5,874 nucleotides of DNA. Origin: Agrobacterium fabrum (GTDB lineage Bacteria; Pseudomonadota; Alphaproteobacteria; Rhizobiales; Rhizobiaceae). Each line of letters starts with the position of its first letter. The stretch's first letter is position 1. The notes beneath the pieces were generated by a model, which saw only the letters and a list, made by a program, of their open reading frames with translations, searched no databases and was not told where the DNA came from. Shown here in pieces: positions 1 through 5,874 of the stretch. The stretch covers positions 2,869-8,742 of the forward strand of contig QFOL01000245.1 of assembly GCA_003241215.1 (NCBI GenBank). The letters run 5' to 3'. The translations under genes were made by a program, and so were the position numbers.

Positions 1-39
1 CTTGATCGTGTGATAATCGGGATGGATATCAGCCTTCAT
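1..39 (-). CDS. rpmE: 50S ribosomal protein L31, N-terminal fragment
   Basis: Reading leftwards from the ATG at 39-37, the 13 visible codons give MKADIHPDYHTIK, which I recognise as the start of the alphaproteobacterial form of ribosomal protein L31, a small protein of the large ribosomal subunit. The rest lies outside the window. A Shine-Dalgarno sequence AGGAAG (complement of 46-51) sits six bases before the ATG, which supports this start. The gene is divergent from the ABC exporter gene. Rhizobial L31 usually lacks the zinc-binding cysteines of some other L31 forms, but that part of the protein is not visible here. The identification rests on a short but distinctive peptide plus the good ribosome-binding site. 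Confidence 0.85.
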   Translation of the reverse strand, partial: MKADIHPDYHTIK

Positions 40-110
40 GACAATCTTCCTGGTTAAGTGACGTGCGGTCCATTTGCCGCAATTGCGTCAACTGAGCCAT
101 TTCAATAAAT

Positions 111-140
111 GAAGCCATAGACCAGATGGGCTATGGCTTC
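111..140. repeat. Perfect 10-bp inverted repeat (hairpin) between rpmE and the ABC exporter gene
   Basis: GAAGCCATAG at 111-120 is exactly complementary to CTATGGCTTC at 131-140, with a ten-base loop at 121-130. The stem is about half GC. No run of T follows on either strand, so it is not a classical intrinsic terminator. It lies in the divergent spacer, 71 bases before the rpmE start and about 160 bases before the likely exporter start. It could be a protein-binding site or an RNA hairpin in a 5' leader. Its role is unknown; the repeat itself is plain in the sequence. Confidence 0.6.
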
Positions 141-194
141 CCAATTCGATGCGGAGCCTATACATGAAGGTCGCCCAGATAACAAGAGCCTGCT

Positions 195-230
195 ATCCCC
201 TTGTGGAGGGAGATGGCCAAAGGGGCGGGA
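195..230. repeat. Degenerate rhizobial intergenic repeat-like block
   Basis: The stretch contains CCCCTTGTGGAGGGAGATGG followed by CCAAAGGGGCGGG. It resembles a widespread family of short palindromic intergenic elements in Rhizobiaceae, whose left arm typically reads CCCCCTTGTGGGGGAGATG and whose right arm is a G-rich run. Here the CCCC and GGGG arms (197-200 and 221-225) can still pair loosely. It lies before the likely start of the exporter gene, which argues that this region is non-coding although it is open in the exporter frame. Family membership is from memory of the consensus, not from a search. Confidence 0.45.
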
Positions 231-284
231 ATTTTACCGCACACCGGAAATTCACCCGCAAAAGGCCCAAAAACGGCAGGGAAT

Positions 285-290
285 GAGGAG
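285..290 (+). promoter_or_regulatory. Shine-Dalgarno GAGGAG that favours the GTG start at 301
   Basis: GAGGAG ends ten bases before GTG 301. The alternative ATG at 283 has only AGGG one base upstream, which is too close to act as a ribosome-binding site. The ten-base spacing is on the long side, so the choice is likely but not certain. Confidence 0.5.
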
Positions 291-300
291 CATAGAGGAC

Positions 301-2100
301 GTGGCAGACATTGACGAGCAGAAAGCGGCGAAACAAAGAAGCCTGAAGCCGCTTCTTGGCCTGTTTCCCTATCTCCGGCGTTACCGCGGCCTGATGGCGG
401 CCGCCCTTTTCGCTCTCGTGCTTTCTTCCGCCACGACACTCGCCCTGCCGCTTGCCGTTCGCCGCATCATCGATCACGGATTCCAGACGCCGGATGGCGG
501 CATGATCAACAGCTATTTCGCCATGCTCCTGGCGATTGCCGTCGTCCTCGCGCTCGCCAGCGCCATGCGTTATTATTATGTCATGACCATCGGCGAAAGG
601 GTCGTCGCCGATCTGCGTCGCGATGTCTTTGCCCATCTTACCGCCCTGTCTCAGCAGTTTTTCGATAGCAATCGATCCGGCGAGCTGACCTCGCGGCTGA
701 CCGCCGATACCGTGCAGATTCGCTCGGCTTTTGGCTCGTCCGCCTCGGTGGCGCTGCGCAACATCATCATGTGCTGCGGCGCGGTGGCAATGATGATCTA
801 TACCAGCCCGGGCCTTTCCGGCCTTGCGCTGCTTGCCATTCCCTTTATCGTTTTTCCGCTGATCGCCTTCGGGCGCTCGGTTCGCGCCCGCTCCCGCACC
901 ACGCAGGACACATTGGCCAATTCCGCCGCCTATGCTTCCGAGACGATCGCGGCGAGCCGCACCGTGCAGTCCTTTAATGCCGAAGCATTGGCGAGTGCCC
1001 GTTACGGCGCCTCCGTGGAAGCCGCCTATCAGGGCGCGCGCGCCGCAATCGGCGCCCGTTCCATCCTCACCGCCGTCGCTATCGCGCTGGTCTTCGGCAG
1101 CGTCGTCGGTATCCTCTGGTATGGCGCGCAGAGCGTTCTGTCTGGTAGCATGACTGCGGGTACGCTCGGGCAGTTCGTGCTTTACTCCGTCATCGCCGCA
1201 AGCGGCCTCGGCCAGCTTTCCGAAGTCTGGGGCGAACTGGCCCAGGCGGGCGGCGCGGCCGAACGGCTTTCCGAACTGTTGAATGAACACTCGCCCGTGG
1301 CGGAACCCACTGCTCCCATCCCCCTGCCGCAGCCGCCACGCGGCGAGGCGGAATTCGACAATGTCGATTTCATCTATCCGCTCGCAGCCGGGCGGCCGAT
1401 TGTCTACGGCCTTTCCTTCAAGATCGCCGCCGGCGAAACCGTCGCCATCGTCGGGCCTTCCGGTGCCGGCAAGAGCACGGTCTTTTCGCTGCTGATGCGC
1501 TTTTACGATCCGCAGCAGGGCCGCATCACCGTCGATGGCACGGATATCCGCGACGTCACCCTTGCCGATCTGCGCGCGCGCCTGTCCATCGTTCCGCAGG
1601 ATGTGGCGATATTCGCCTCCTCCATTCATGACAATATCGCCTTTGGCCGGCCTGACGCGACACGCGAGGAGGTGCGCACCGCCGCCATCGCCGCACAGGC
1701 CGACAGCTTCATCGAACGTCTTACCGACGGATATGATACGCAGGTGGGTGAACGCGGCGTGACGCTTTCCGGCGGCCAGCGCCAGCGCATCGCCATTGCC
1801 CGCGCCATTCTGCGCAATGCGCCAATCCTGCTGCTGGACGAAGCCACCTCGGCGCTGGATGCGGAAAGCGAAACGCTGGTTCAGAAGGCGCTCGATGAAC
1901 TGATGAAAACCCGCACAACCATCGTCATCGCTCACCGCCTCGCCACCGTGCTGAAGGCTGACCGTATTCTGGTGATGGATGAGGGCCGCATCATCGAAGA
2001 GGGCACGCATCAGAGCCTCATTCGCCAGAATGGCCTTTATGCGCGGCTTGCCCGGCTGCAATTCCAGACCGGGCCGGACGAATTGCGCGCCCAGGCCTAG
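301..2100 (+). CDS. MsbA-related ABC exporter, fused permease and ATPase half-transporter
   Basis: This is a half-size ABC exporter: a six-helix membrane domain joined to an ATPase domain, expected to work as a homodimer that moves a lipid or hydrophobic compound out of the cytoplasm. Counting from GTG 301 (599 residues), hydrophobic segments lie near 31-52, 71-92, 147-167, 172-191, 257-277 and 287-306. The ATPase domain follows from about 350. It has an A-loop Tyr359, Walker A GPSGAGKST at 385-393, Q-loop Gln433, signature LSGGQ at 489-493, Walker B ILLLDE ending in Asp513-Glu514, and switch His545. All catalytic residues are present, so it should be an active ATPase. The N-terminal sequence (SLKPLLGLFPYLRRYRG, then IIDHGF) fits the MsbA-related alphaproteobacterial family (TIGR02204 type) better than true MsbA. 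The frame is open back to an ATG at 133, but that codon lies inside a hairpin arm and the added region holds a repeat-like block. ATG 283 (605 residues) is the other credible start. The substrate cannot be read from sequence. No terminator is visible after the stop. Confidence 0.92.
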   Translation: MADIDEQKAAKQRSLKPLLGLFPYLRRYRGLMAAALFALVLSSATTLALPLAVRRIIDHGFQTPDGGMINSYFAMLLAIAVVLALASAMRYYYVMTIGERVVADLRRDVFAHLTALSQQFFDSNRSGELTSRLTADTVQIRSAFGSSASVALRNIIMCCGAVAMMIYTSPGLSGLALLAIPFIVFPLIAFGRSVRARSRTTQDTLANSAAYASETIAASRTVQSFNAEALASARYGASVEAAYQGARAAIGARSILTAVAIALVFGSVVGILWYGAQSVLSGSMTAGTLGQFVLYSVIAASGLGQLSEVWGELAQAGGAAERLSELLNEHSPVAEPTAPIPLPQPPRGEAEFDNVDFIYPLAAGRPIVYGLSFKIAAGETVAIVGPSGAGKSTVFSLLMRFYDPQQGRITVDGTDIRDVTLADLRARLSIVPQDVAIFASSIHDNIAFGRPDATREEVRTAAIAAQADSFIERLTDGYDTQVGERGVTLSGGQRQRIAIARAILRNAPILLLDEATSALDAESETLVQKALDELMKTRTTIVIAHRLATVLKADRILVMDEGRIIEEGTHQSLIRQNGLYARLARLQFQTGPDELRAQA

Positions 2101-2101
2101 A

Positions 2102-3748
2102 TCACGCCAGCACTTTGCGCCCCGCAACGCGGCCCGAAAACAGGCAGCCGCCAAGGAACGTACCCTCCAGCGCATTATAGCCATGCATGCCGCCGCCACC
2201 GAAACCCGCCACTTCGCCGGCGGCATAAAGGCCCGGCACCGGCGCGCCGGCAACATCCAGCACCCGCGCCTCAAGATCGGTGTGAAGGCCGCCAAGCGTC
2301 TTGCGCGTCAGCACATGCAGGCGCACGGCAATCAACGGCCCCATTGCCGGATCGAGCAGGCGGTGCGGTTTTGCCGTCCGCATCAGCCGATCACCGAGAT
2401 AACGGCGCGCGCCGTGGATGGCCGTTACCTGCGCATCCTTGCTGAAACCGTTTTCGATTTCGCGGTCGCGCGCCTCTATCTGATGGCGGATATGGTCTAT
2501 ATGCAGCCGGTCGTCGCCGCTGATGGCATTCATAGCCGTCACGAGTTCTTCGAGCGTATCCCGAACGGCAAAATCTTCGCCGCGCTCCATGAAGGCACGT
2601 ACCGGTCCCGGCGGTTCCTTGCCCAGCCGTTTGAGCAGCAGCTTTATATCCTTGCCCGTCAGATCCGGATTTTGCTCGGAGCCCGAAAGCGCGAATTCCT
2701 TCTTGACGATCGCTTTGGTCAGAATGAACCAGCTATGGCCGCTGCCGCGTTCGCCCAGCATTTTAAGTGTGCCGAGCGTATCGAAACCCGGCATGGCGGG
2801 GGCGGCGAGGCGGTTTCCGTCCGCATCGCACCAGAAGGACGAGGGACCGGGCAGGATGCGGATACCGTGACCCGGCCAGATCGGATCGTGGTTCTTCACG
2901 CCCTCGGTATAATGCCACATGCGGTCACGGTTGATGACGGCTCCGCCGGCGGTTTCCGTAATGGCGATCATGCGGCCATCCACATGCGTGGGGACACCGC
3001 AGACCATGCTGGCAGGAGGCTGGCCCAGCCGCTCCACCGGCCAGTTGCGCCGCACCAGTTCCTGATTGCCGCCGATGCCGCCGGAACTGACGATGACCGC
3101 CGCAGCGGCGAAGATAAAATCGTCCTGCTCTTCCCGGCTGCTCTCCTGCCCGCGTTGCACGGAGTCGGGTGCAAGAACAGCGCCTGAAACACCGGTCACC
3201 CGGCCGTCGGTGATCTCCAGATGATCAACCCGGTGGCGAAAGCGAAAGGTCAGCCGGCCGGTTGCCGCCATGGCCTTCGCCTTTTTTACGAAAGGTGCAA
3301 GTACGCCCGGACCCGTGCCCCAGGTTACATGGAAACGCGGAACGGAATTGCCATGGCCGTGGGCAAGGCTGCCGCCGCGCTCGGCCCAGCCGACAACGGG
3401 AAACCAACGCATGCCCATACGGTGCAGCCATTCGCGTTTCTCACCGGCAGCAAAATCGAGATAGGCCTTCGCCCAGCGGCGCGGCCAATAATCCTCCGGA
3501 CGGTCGAAACCGGCCGAACCGAACCAGTCCTGTTTTGCAAGATCGAGACTGTCTCGCACCCGCATCCGGCGCTGTTCGGGACTATCGATGAAAAACAGTC
3601 CACCCAGCGACCAGAAGGCCTGCCCGCCAAGGTTCTGCTCGCCCTCCTGATCCACGACGCAGACACTGAAACCCCGCTCAGCCGCCTCGGTTGCCGCCAC
3701 CAGCCCGGCAAGCCCCGCGCCGACCACGATCACATCATAGCCTTCCAT
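2102..3748 (-). CDS. FAD-dependent dehydrogenase of the fumarate reductase / 3-ketosteroid dehydrogenase superfamily
   Basis: The 548-residue product is a soluble flavoprotein with no signal peptide, so it should act in the cytoplasm. The N-terminus carries the dinucleotide-binding fold: YDVIVVGAGLAG with the GxGxxG glycines at 10, 12 and 15, and an acidic residue (Asp33) after the second strand for the FAD ribose. A second FAD-contact region lies near the C-terminus: TLGGLHTD at 484-491, then GLYAAGEVAGFGGGGMHG at 506-523 and the closing GTFLGGCLFSGR at 529-540. The middle part forms the substrate-capping region. Overall it matches the conserved 'putative FAD-binding dehydrogenase' group (COG3573/PRK12834 type), related to fumarate reductase flavoprotein subunits and ketosteroid dehydrogenases; the substrate of this group is not established. 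No haem-binding CxxCH motif is present, so it is not a flavocytochrome. The ATG at 3748 is preceded by a strong GGGAGGGG ribosome-binding site, with GGAGG five bases upstream. It lies downstream of the MotB-like gene on the same strand, with 89 bases between, and ends one base from the exporter stop. Confidence 0.9.
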   Translation of the reverse strand: MEGYDVIVVGAGLAGLVAATEAAERGFSVCVVDQEGEQNLGGQAFWSLGGLFFIDSPEQRRMRVRDSLDLAKQDWFGSAGFDRPEDYWPRRWAKAYLDFAAGEKREWLHRMGMRWFPVVGWAERGGSLAHGHGNSVPRFHVTWGTGPGVLAPFVKKAKAMAATGRLTFRFRHRVDHLEITDGRVTGVSGAVLAPDSVQRGQESSREEQDDFIFAAAAVIVSSGGIGGNQELVRRNWPVERLGQPPASMVCGVPTHVDGRMIAITETAGGAVINRDRMWHYTEGVKNHDPIWPGHGIRILPGPSSFWCDADGNRLAAPAMPGFDTLGTLKMLGERGSGHSWFILTKAIVKKEFALSGSEQNPDLTGKDIKLLLKRLGKEPPGPVRAFMERGEDFAVRDTLEELVTAMNAISGDDRLHIDHIRHQIEARDREIENGFSKDAQVTAIHGARRYLGDRLMRTAKPHRLLDPAMGPLIAVRLHVLTRKTLGGLHTDLEARVLDVAGAPVPGLYAAGEVAGFGGGGMHGYNALEGTFLGGCLFSGRVAGRKVLA

Positions 3749-3777
3749 CAGCCCCTCCCAGATATGACGGAATTACT

Positions 3778-3793
3778 TTTACGCGAACGTAAA
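3778..3793. promoter_or_regulatory. 16-bp palindrome, putative operator of the FAD dehydrogenase gene
   Basis: TTTACG at 3778-3783 and CGTAAA at 3788-3793 are exact inverted repeats around a CGAA spacer. The site sits 30-45 bases before the ATG of the dehydrogenase, within an AT-rich patch that stands out from its GC-rich surroundings. Its size and symmetry suit a dimeric TetR- or MerR-type repressor. The TTTACG...CGTAAA form recalls motifs described for regulators of acyl-CoA and branched-chain amino acid breakdown, but that link is only a resemblance. No regulator gene lies in the window. Confidence 0.5.
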
Positions 3794-3814
3794 TTTACTT
3801 TCGCCAGAAGGCAA
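3786..3814 (-). promoter_or_regulatory. Weak candidate promoter for the FAD dehydrogenase gene
   Basis: On the minus strand TTGCCT (complement of 3809-3814) and TACGTT (complement of 3786-3791) are 17 bases apart, in the right place for -35 and -10 elements. Four of six and three of six positions match the sigma-70 consensus. The proposed -10 overlaps the palindrome, so a protein bound there would block RNA polymerase. The match is poor, and the spacer could also be part of a read-through operon from the MotB-like gene. Confidence 0.25.
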
Positions 3815-3837
3815 CCGCCCTGATGGCGTTCGCGATT

Positions 3838-4869
3838 TCAGCGCTCGGTGAGCTTGAGTTCGATACGGCGGTTCTGCTGTCGCGCTTCCGGTGAGTCACC
3901 TTCGGCAATCGGCTGATATTCACCAAAACCAGCGGCGACCAGCCGGTTTGCCGGCACGCCCTTGGAGATCAGGAATTTCACCACCGATGTGGCGCGGGCG
4001 GAGGAAAGCTCCCAATTGTCCCGGTAACGGCCGGAACCGGAAAGCTGGACATTGTCCGTATGGCCATCGACGCGCAGGACCCAGTTGATCTCCGCCGGAA
4101 TTTCCTTGGCAAGGTCAAGCAGCGCGACCGCCAGTTTCTCCATCTCCGCCTGCCCCGCCGGATTGAGTTCGTTACCACCGGAAGGAAAGAGCACTTCGGA
4201 CTGGAAGACGAAACGGTCGCCGACGATGCGGATATTTTCGCGATCCGACAGGATTTCGCGCAGCCGGCCGAAGAAATCAGAGCGATAACGGTTCAGTTCC
4301 TGAACCCGCTGCGCCAAGGCGACATTGAGGCGGCGGCCGAGATCGGCGATCTTGACCTGCGACGAGGCATCCTTGGCTTCCGAGGCTTGCAGGGCGGCTT
4401 CCACAGAGGCGATCTGCGCCCTCAGCGCGGCAATCTGCTGGTTGAGCAATTCGATCTGTGCGGAGGCACGGGAATTGGCCTGCCGCTGTTCGTCCAGTTC
4501 ACCGGTCAGGCTGCCAATTCGGGCATTGGCACTAGCATTGCTGCCCGATCCCGCATCGAGAAGCGCCTGCAGGCGCGAGCGCTCGTTTTCCGAGGCTGCA
4601 AGCGTCGATTGCAGGCTCGCGAGCGCGTCCTCAATATCCTGCTTGTTGCCTTTTTCCATGGCCAGAAGTTCGGTCAGTTCGGCAATCTGACTGTTGAGAC
4701 GGGTCAACACCTCGTCCTTGCCGGTAATTTCCCGCGACAGAACGAATTGCGCCAGCACGAAGACCGTGAGCAGAAACATGATGGCCATGAGCAGCGTCGA
4801 CAGCGCGTCGACGAAACCCGGCCAATAATCCACACCCCTGTCACGGCGGCGGTTGCGCGCAAGCGCCAT
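3838..4869 (-). CDS. MotB/OmpA-type peptidoglycan-binding motor subunit with long coiled coil
   Basis: The 343-residue product has the plan of a MotB-like stator subunit. A short basic cytoplasmic N-terminus (RNRRRDRG) is followed by one membrane helix at about 19-45, then a Gln/Glu/Ala-rich region at about 48-195 that should form a long periplasmic coiled coil. An OmpA-like peptidoglycan-binding domain fills about 220-343. Asp21, at the start of the membrane helix in WPGFVDALSTLLM, aligns with the proton-carrying aspartate of MotB. In the OmpA domain, Asp272 (GHTDN) and Arg292 (LSSARA) correspond to the pair that binds diaminopimelate in OmpA proteins, and the domain ends with the usual NRRIEL. 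It should therefore anchor the complex to the cell wall and couple proton flow through the channel partner to some movement or force. The ATG at 4869 is two bases after the stop of the channel gene. The ribosome-binding site GGGAG (complement of 4879-4883) is nine bases upstream, inside that gene, so translation is probably coupled. The coiled coil is longer than the short linker of flagellar MotB. What the complex drives is unknown. Confidence 0.88.
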   Translation of the reverse strand: MALARNRRRDRGVDYWPGFVDALSTLLMAIMFLLTVFVLAQFVLSREITGKDEVLTRLNSQIAELTELLAMEKGNKQDIEDALASLQSTLAASENERSRLQALLDAGSGSNASANARIGSLTGELDEQRQANSRASAQIELLNQQIAALRAQIASVEAALQASEAKDASSQVKIADLGRRLNVALAQRVQELNRYRSDFFGRLREILSDRENIRIVGDRFVFQSEVLFPSGGNELNPAGQAEMEKLAVALLDLAKEIPAEINWVLRVDGHTDNVQLSGSGRYRDNWELSSARATSVVKFLISKGVPANRLVAAGFGEYQPIAEGDSPEARQQNRRIELKLTER

Positions 4870-4871
4870 GG

Positions 4872-5874
4872 CTACTCGCTCCCGTTATCGTGCCGGGTGC
4901 GGCCGGAAGACTTCGTGTCGCTGTCGATCCGCGCCGACAGCCGGTCGAGCGTGCGGCGGAGCGATTTCGACTCCTCCTGTTGCGCTTCGATCCAGTCCCG
5001 CAGCATCTGCTGTTCACTGCGCATGTTCTTGACCAGGCCCTGAATGCCTTCGGCAAGGCTGGTCATGGCTGCAAGCGAGCGCTCGGTGCTGACCACGGCG
5101 CCGGATTCGGCGGCCTTGAACTCTCTCGGCCCCTCCGCCGATGTATCCGTCACCGACGACAGCCAGTTTTCGAGCTGGGTATAAAAGCGGTTCTGGGCGC
5201 GGCCGGCCTGAAGATCGAGAAAACCGAGGATCAGCGAGCCCGAAAGACCGAGCAGCGACGAGGAAAAGGCCGTTCCCATGCCCGCCAGCGGCGCGGTCAG
5301 ACCGGTTTTGAGCGAGCCGAGAATATCGTTGCTGTCGCCGGCGCTCGGATCGAGCGACTGGATGACATTGCTGATGGCGCCGATGGTGCCGATCAGACCC
5401 CAGAAAGTGCCGAGCAGGCCGAGAAACACCAGCAGGCCGACGAGATAACGCGATGTGTCACGTGTTTCGTCGAGGCGCGTCGCGATGGAATCGAGAATCG
5501 TCCGCTGGGTGACGGCAGAAAGCCTGACTTCGCCGCGCTTGCCGATCAGCGTGCTCATCGGAGCGAGCAGTTTCGGGGCGCGCCCCACCTTTTCGACACT
5601 GCCGGCAGCGCGGAAGGCATTGAACCAGCGGACTTCGGAGCGCAGGCTCATGGTCTGGGTAAAGACCAGAATGATGCCGATGGCGAGCACGCCGAGAATG
5701 AAGCCGTTCAGTCCCGGATTGGTCATGAAGGCGGTGTGGGCCTGCCGGTAAAGAATGGCCGCCAGAAAGCCCACAAGGATCAGAAACAGAACCATCGTCC
5801 AGAGAAACGGTGTGGGGCTGGACAGCTTGTGGCTGTATTGCCGTGTGGTCACCGGTTTCTCGACGCCAAGATCG
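4872..5874 (-). CDS. MotA/TolQ/ExbB-type proton channel subunit (5' end outside window)
   Basis: This is the channel partner of the MotB-like protein, an inner-membrane subunit expected to form a pentamer around two MotB-like helices. Counting from the GTG at 5852-5850 (326 residues), membrane helices lie near 16-35, 47-67, 136-160 and 188-214. A cytoplasmic domain sits between helices 2 and 3. Helix 3 contains GLLGTFWGLIGTIGAI and helix 4 TAPLAGMGTAFSSSLLG, the small-residue and threonine-rich motifs typical of the MotA_ExbB family. After helix 4 a cytoplasmic tail of about 110 residues ends in a charged helix (about 275-310) likely to be a coiled coil. The reading frame stays open upstream of the GTG to the window edge (residues DLGVEKP), and the GTG has no good ribosome-binding site, so the true start is probably outside the window. 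The stop TAG (complement of 4872-4874) is two bases before the MotB-like ATG, so the two genes form an operon. No flagellar, tol or tonB gene is seen next to it here. Confidence 0.87.
   Translation of the reverse strand, partial: DLGVEKPVTTRQYSHKLSSPTPFLWTMVLFLILVGFLAAILYRQAHTAFMTNPGLNGFILGVLAIGIILVFTQTMSLRSEVRWFNAFRAAGSVEKVGRAPKLLAPMSTLIGKRGEVRLSAVTQRTILDSIATRLDETRDTSRYLVGLLVFLGLLGTFWGLIGTIGAISNVIQSLDPSAGDSNDILGSLKTGLTAPLAGMGTAFSSSLLGLSGSLILGFLDLQAGRAQNRFYTQLENWLSSVTDTSAEGPREFKAAESGAVVSTERSLAAMTSLAEGIQGLVKNMRSEQQMLRDWIEAQQEESKSLRRTLDRLSARIDSDTKSSGRTRHDNGSE

Noticed and set aside
40..130. Promoters for rpmE and the exporter in the divergent spacer (TTGACG at 91-86 on minus; TTGCGT...TAAATG at 83-111 on plus)
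   Set aside because: The minus-strand -35-like element has no acceptable -10 partner, and the plus-strand pair matches only about half the consensus. Promoters must exist here, but these cannot be placed with confidence.
133..135. ATG at 133 as the exporter start
   Set aside because: It lies in the 3' arm of the inverted repeat, lacks a ribosome-binding site, and would add residues encoded by a repeat-like block.
193..2295. 700-codon open frame on the minus strand opposite the ABC exporter
   Set aside because: The opposite strand encodes every motif of an ABC exporter. The antisense product is low-complexity (Gly/Ala/Arg/Asp/His-rich) with no recognisable domain, as expected from GC-rich third positions.
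1979..3187. 402-codon open frame on the plus strand opposite the FAD dehydrogenase
   Set aside because: It is antisense to a clear flavoprotein gene, overlaps the exporter end, has no ribosome-binding site, and its product resembles no known family.
3813..3830. Small hairpin (CGCC/GGCG with a bulge) after the MotB-like gene as a terminator
   Set aside because: The uninterrupted stem is four base pairs and no T-run follows on the minus strand, so it is too weak to call.
4060..5043. 327-codon open frame on the plus strand opposite the motor pair
   Set aside because: It crosses the junction of two well-supported minus-strand genes, and its translation has no domain features.
3838..5874. Zorya anti-phage system (ZorA/ZorB are also MotA/MotB-like)
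   Set aside because: No ZorC, ZorD or ZorE-like gene is present on the visible side, where the next gene is a flavoprotein. The channel subunit has only a modest tail, compared with the long tail of ZorA. The right flank is not visible, so this is unlikely rather than excluded.
3838..5874. Flagellar MotA/MotB or TolQ/TolR
   Set aside because: TolR lacks an OmpA domain. The long coiled coil and the lack of neighbouring flagellar genes do not fit flagellar MotB, so only family-level similarity is claimed.

Overview
The window looks like ordinary chromosomal DNA of an alphaproteobacterium, most likely Rhizobiaceae (Agrobacterium/Rhizobium group). The reasons are the GC-rich third positions, the first 13 residues of ribosomal protein L31 at the left edge (MKADIHPDYHTIK, the rhizobial form), and a degenerate copy of a C-rich/G-rich rhizobial intergenic repeat near 195-230. 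The genus is an inference, not a proven identification.

Layout. At 1-39 (minus) lies the start of rpmE, cut by the window edge. A 261-bp divergent spacer (40-300) follows. It holds a perfect 10-bp inverted repeat (111-140) and the repeat-like block. A half-type ABC exporter of the MsbA-related family runs on the plus strand, probably from a GTG at 301 to 2100. It meets, tail to tail with one base between stop codons, a minus-strand gene for a 548-residue FAD-dependent dehydrogenase (2102-3748). Upstream of that gene, an 89-bp spacer carries a 16-bp palindrome (3778-3793) that looks like an operator. The right part is a minus-strand gene pair: a MotA/TolQ/ExbB-type channel protein (4872 to beyond the right edge) followed two bases later by a MotB/OmpA-type peptidoglycan-binding protein (3838-4869).

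How the genes work together. Only the channel and MotB-like genes are clearly a functional unit: together they should form a proton-driven motor or energising complex of the inner membrane, anchored to peptidoglycan. They are not in a recognisable flagellar, tol-pal or tonB cluster in this window, so what they drive is unknown. The dehydrogenase lies downstream on the same strand but has its own ribosome-binding site and a putative operator, so it may be transcribed separately. The ABC exporter and rpmE are divergent neighbours with no evident functional link.

There is no CRISPR array, insertion sequence, tRNA, rRNA or sign of recent horizontal transfer in the window. The best candidate for unexplored biology is the orphan MotA/MotB-like pair. 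The best regulatory signals are the palindrome before the dehydrogenase and the hairpin between rpmE and the exporter.
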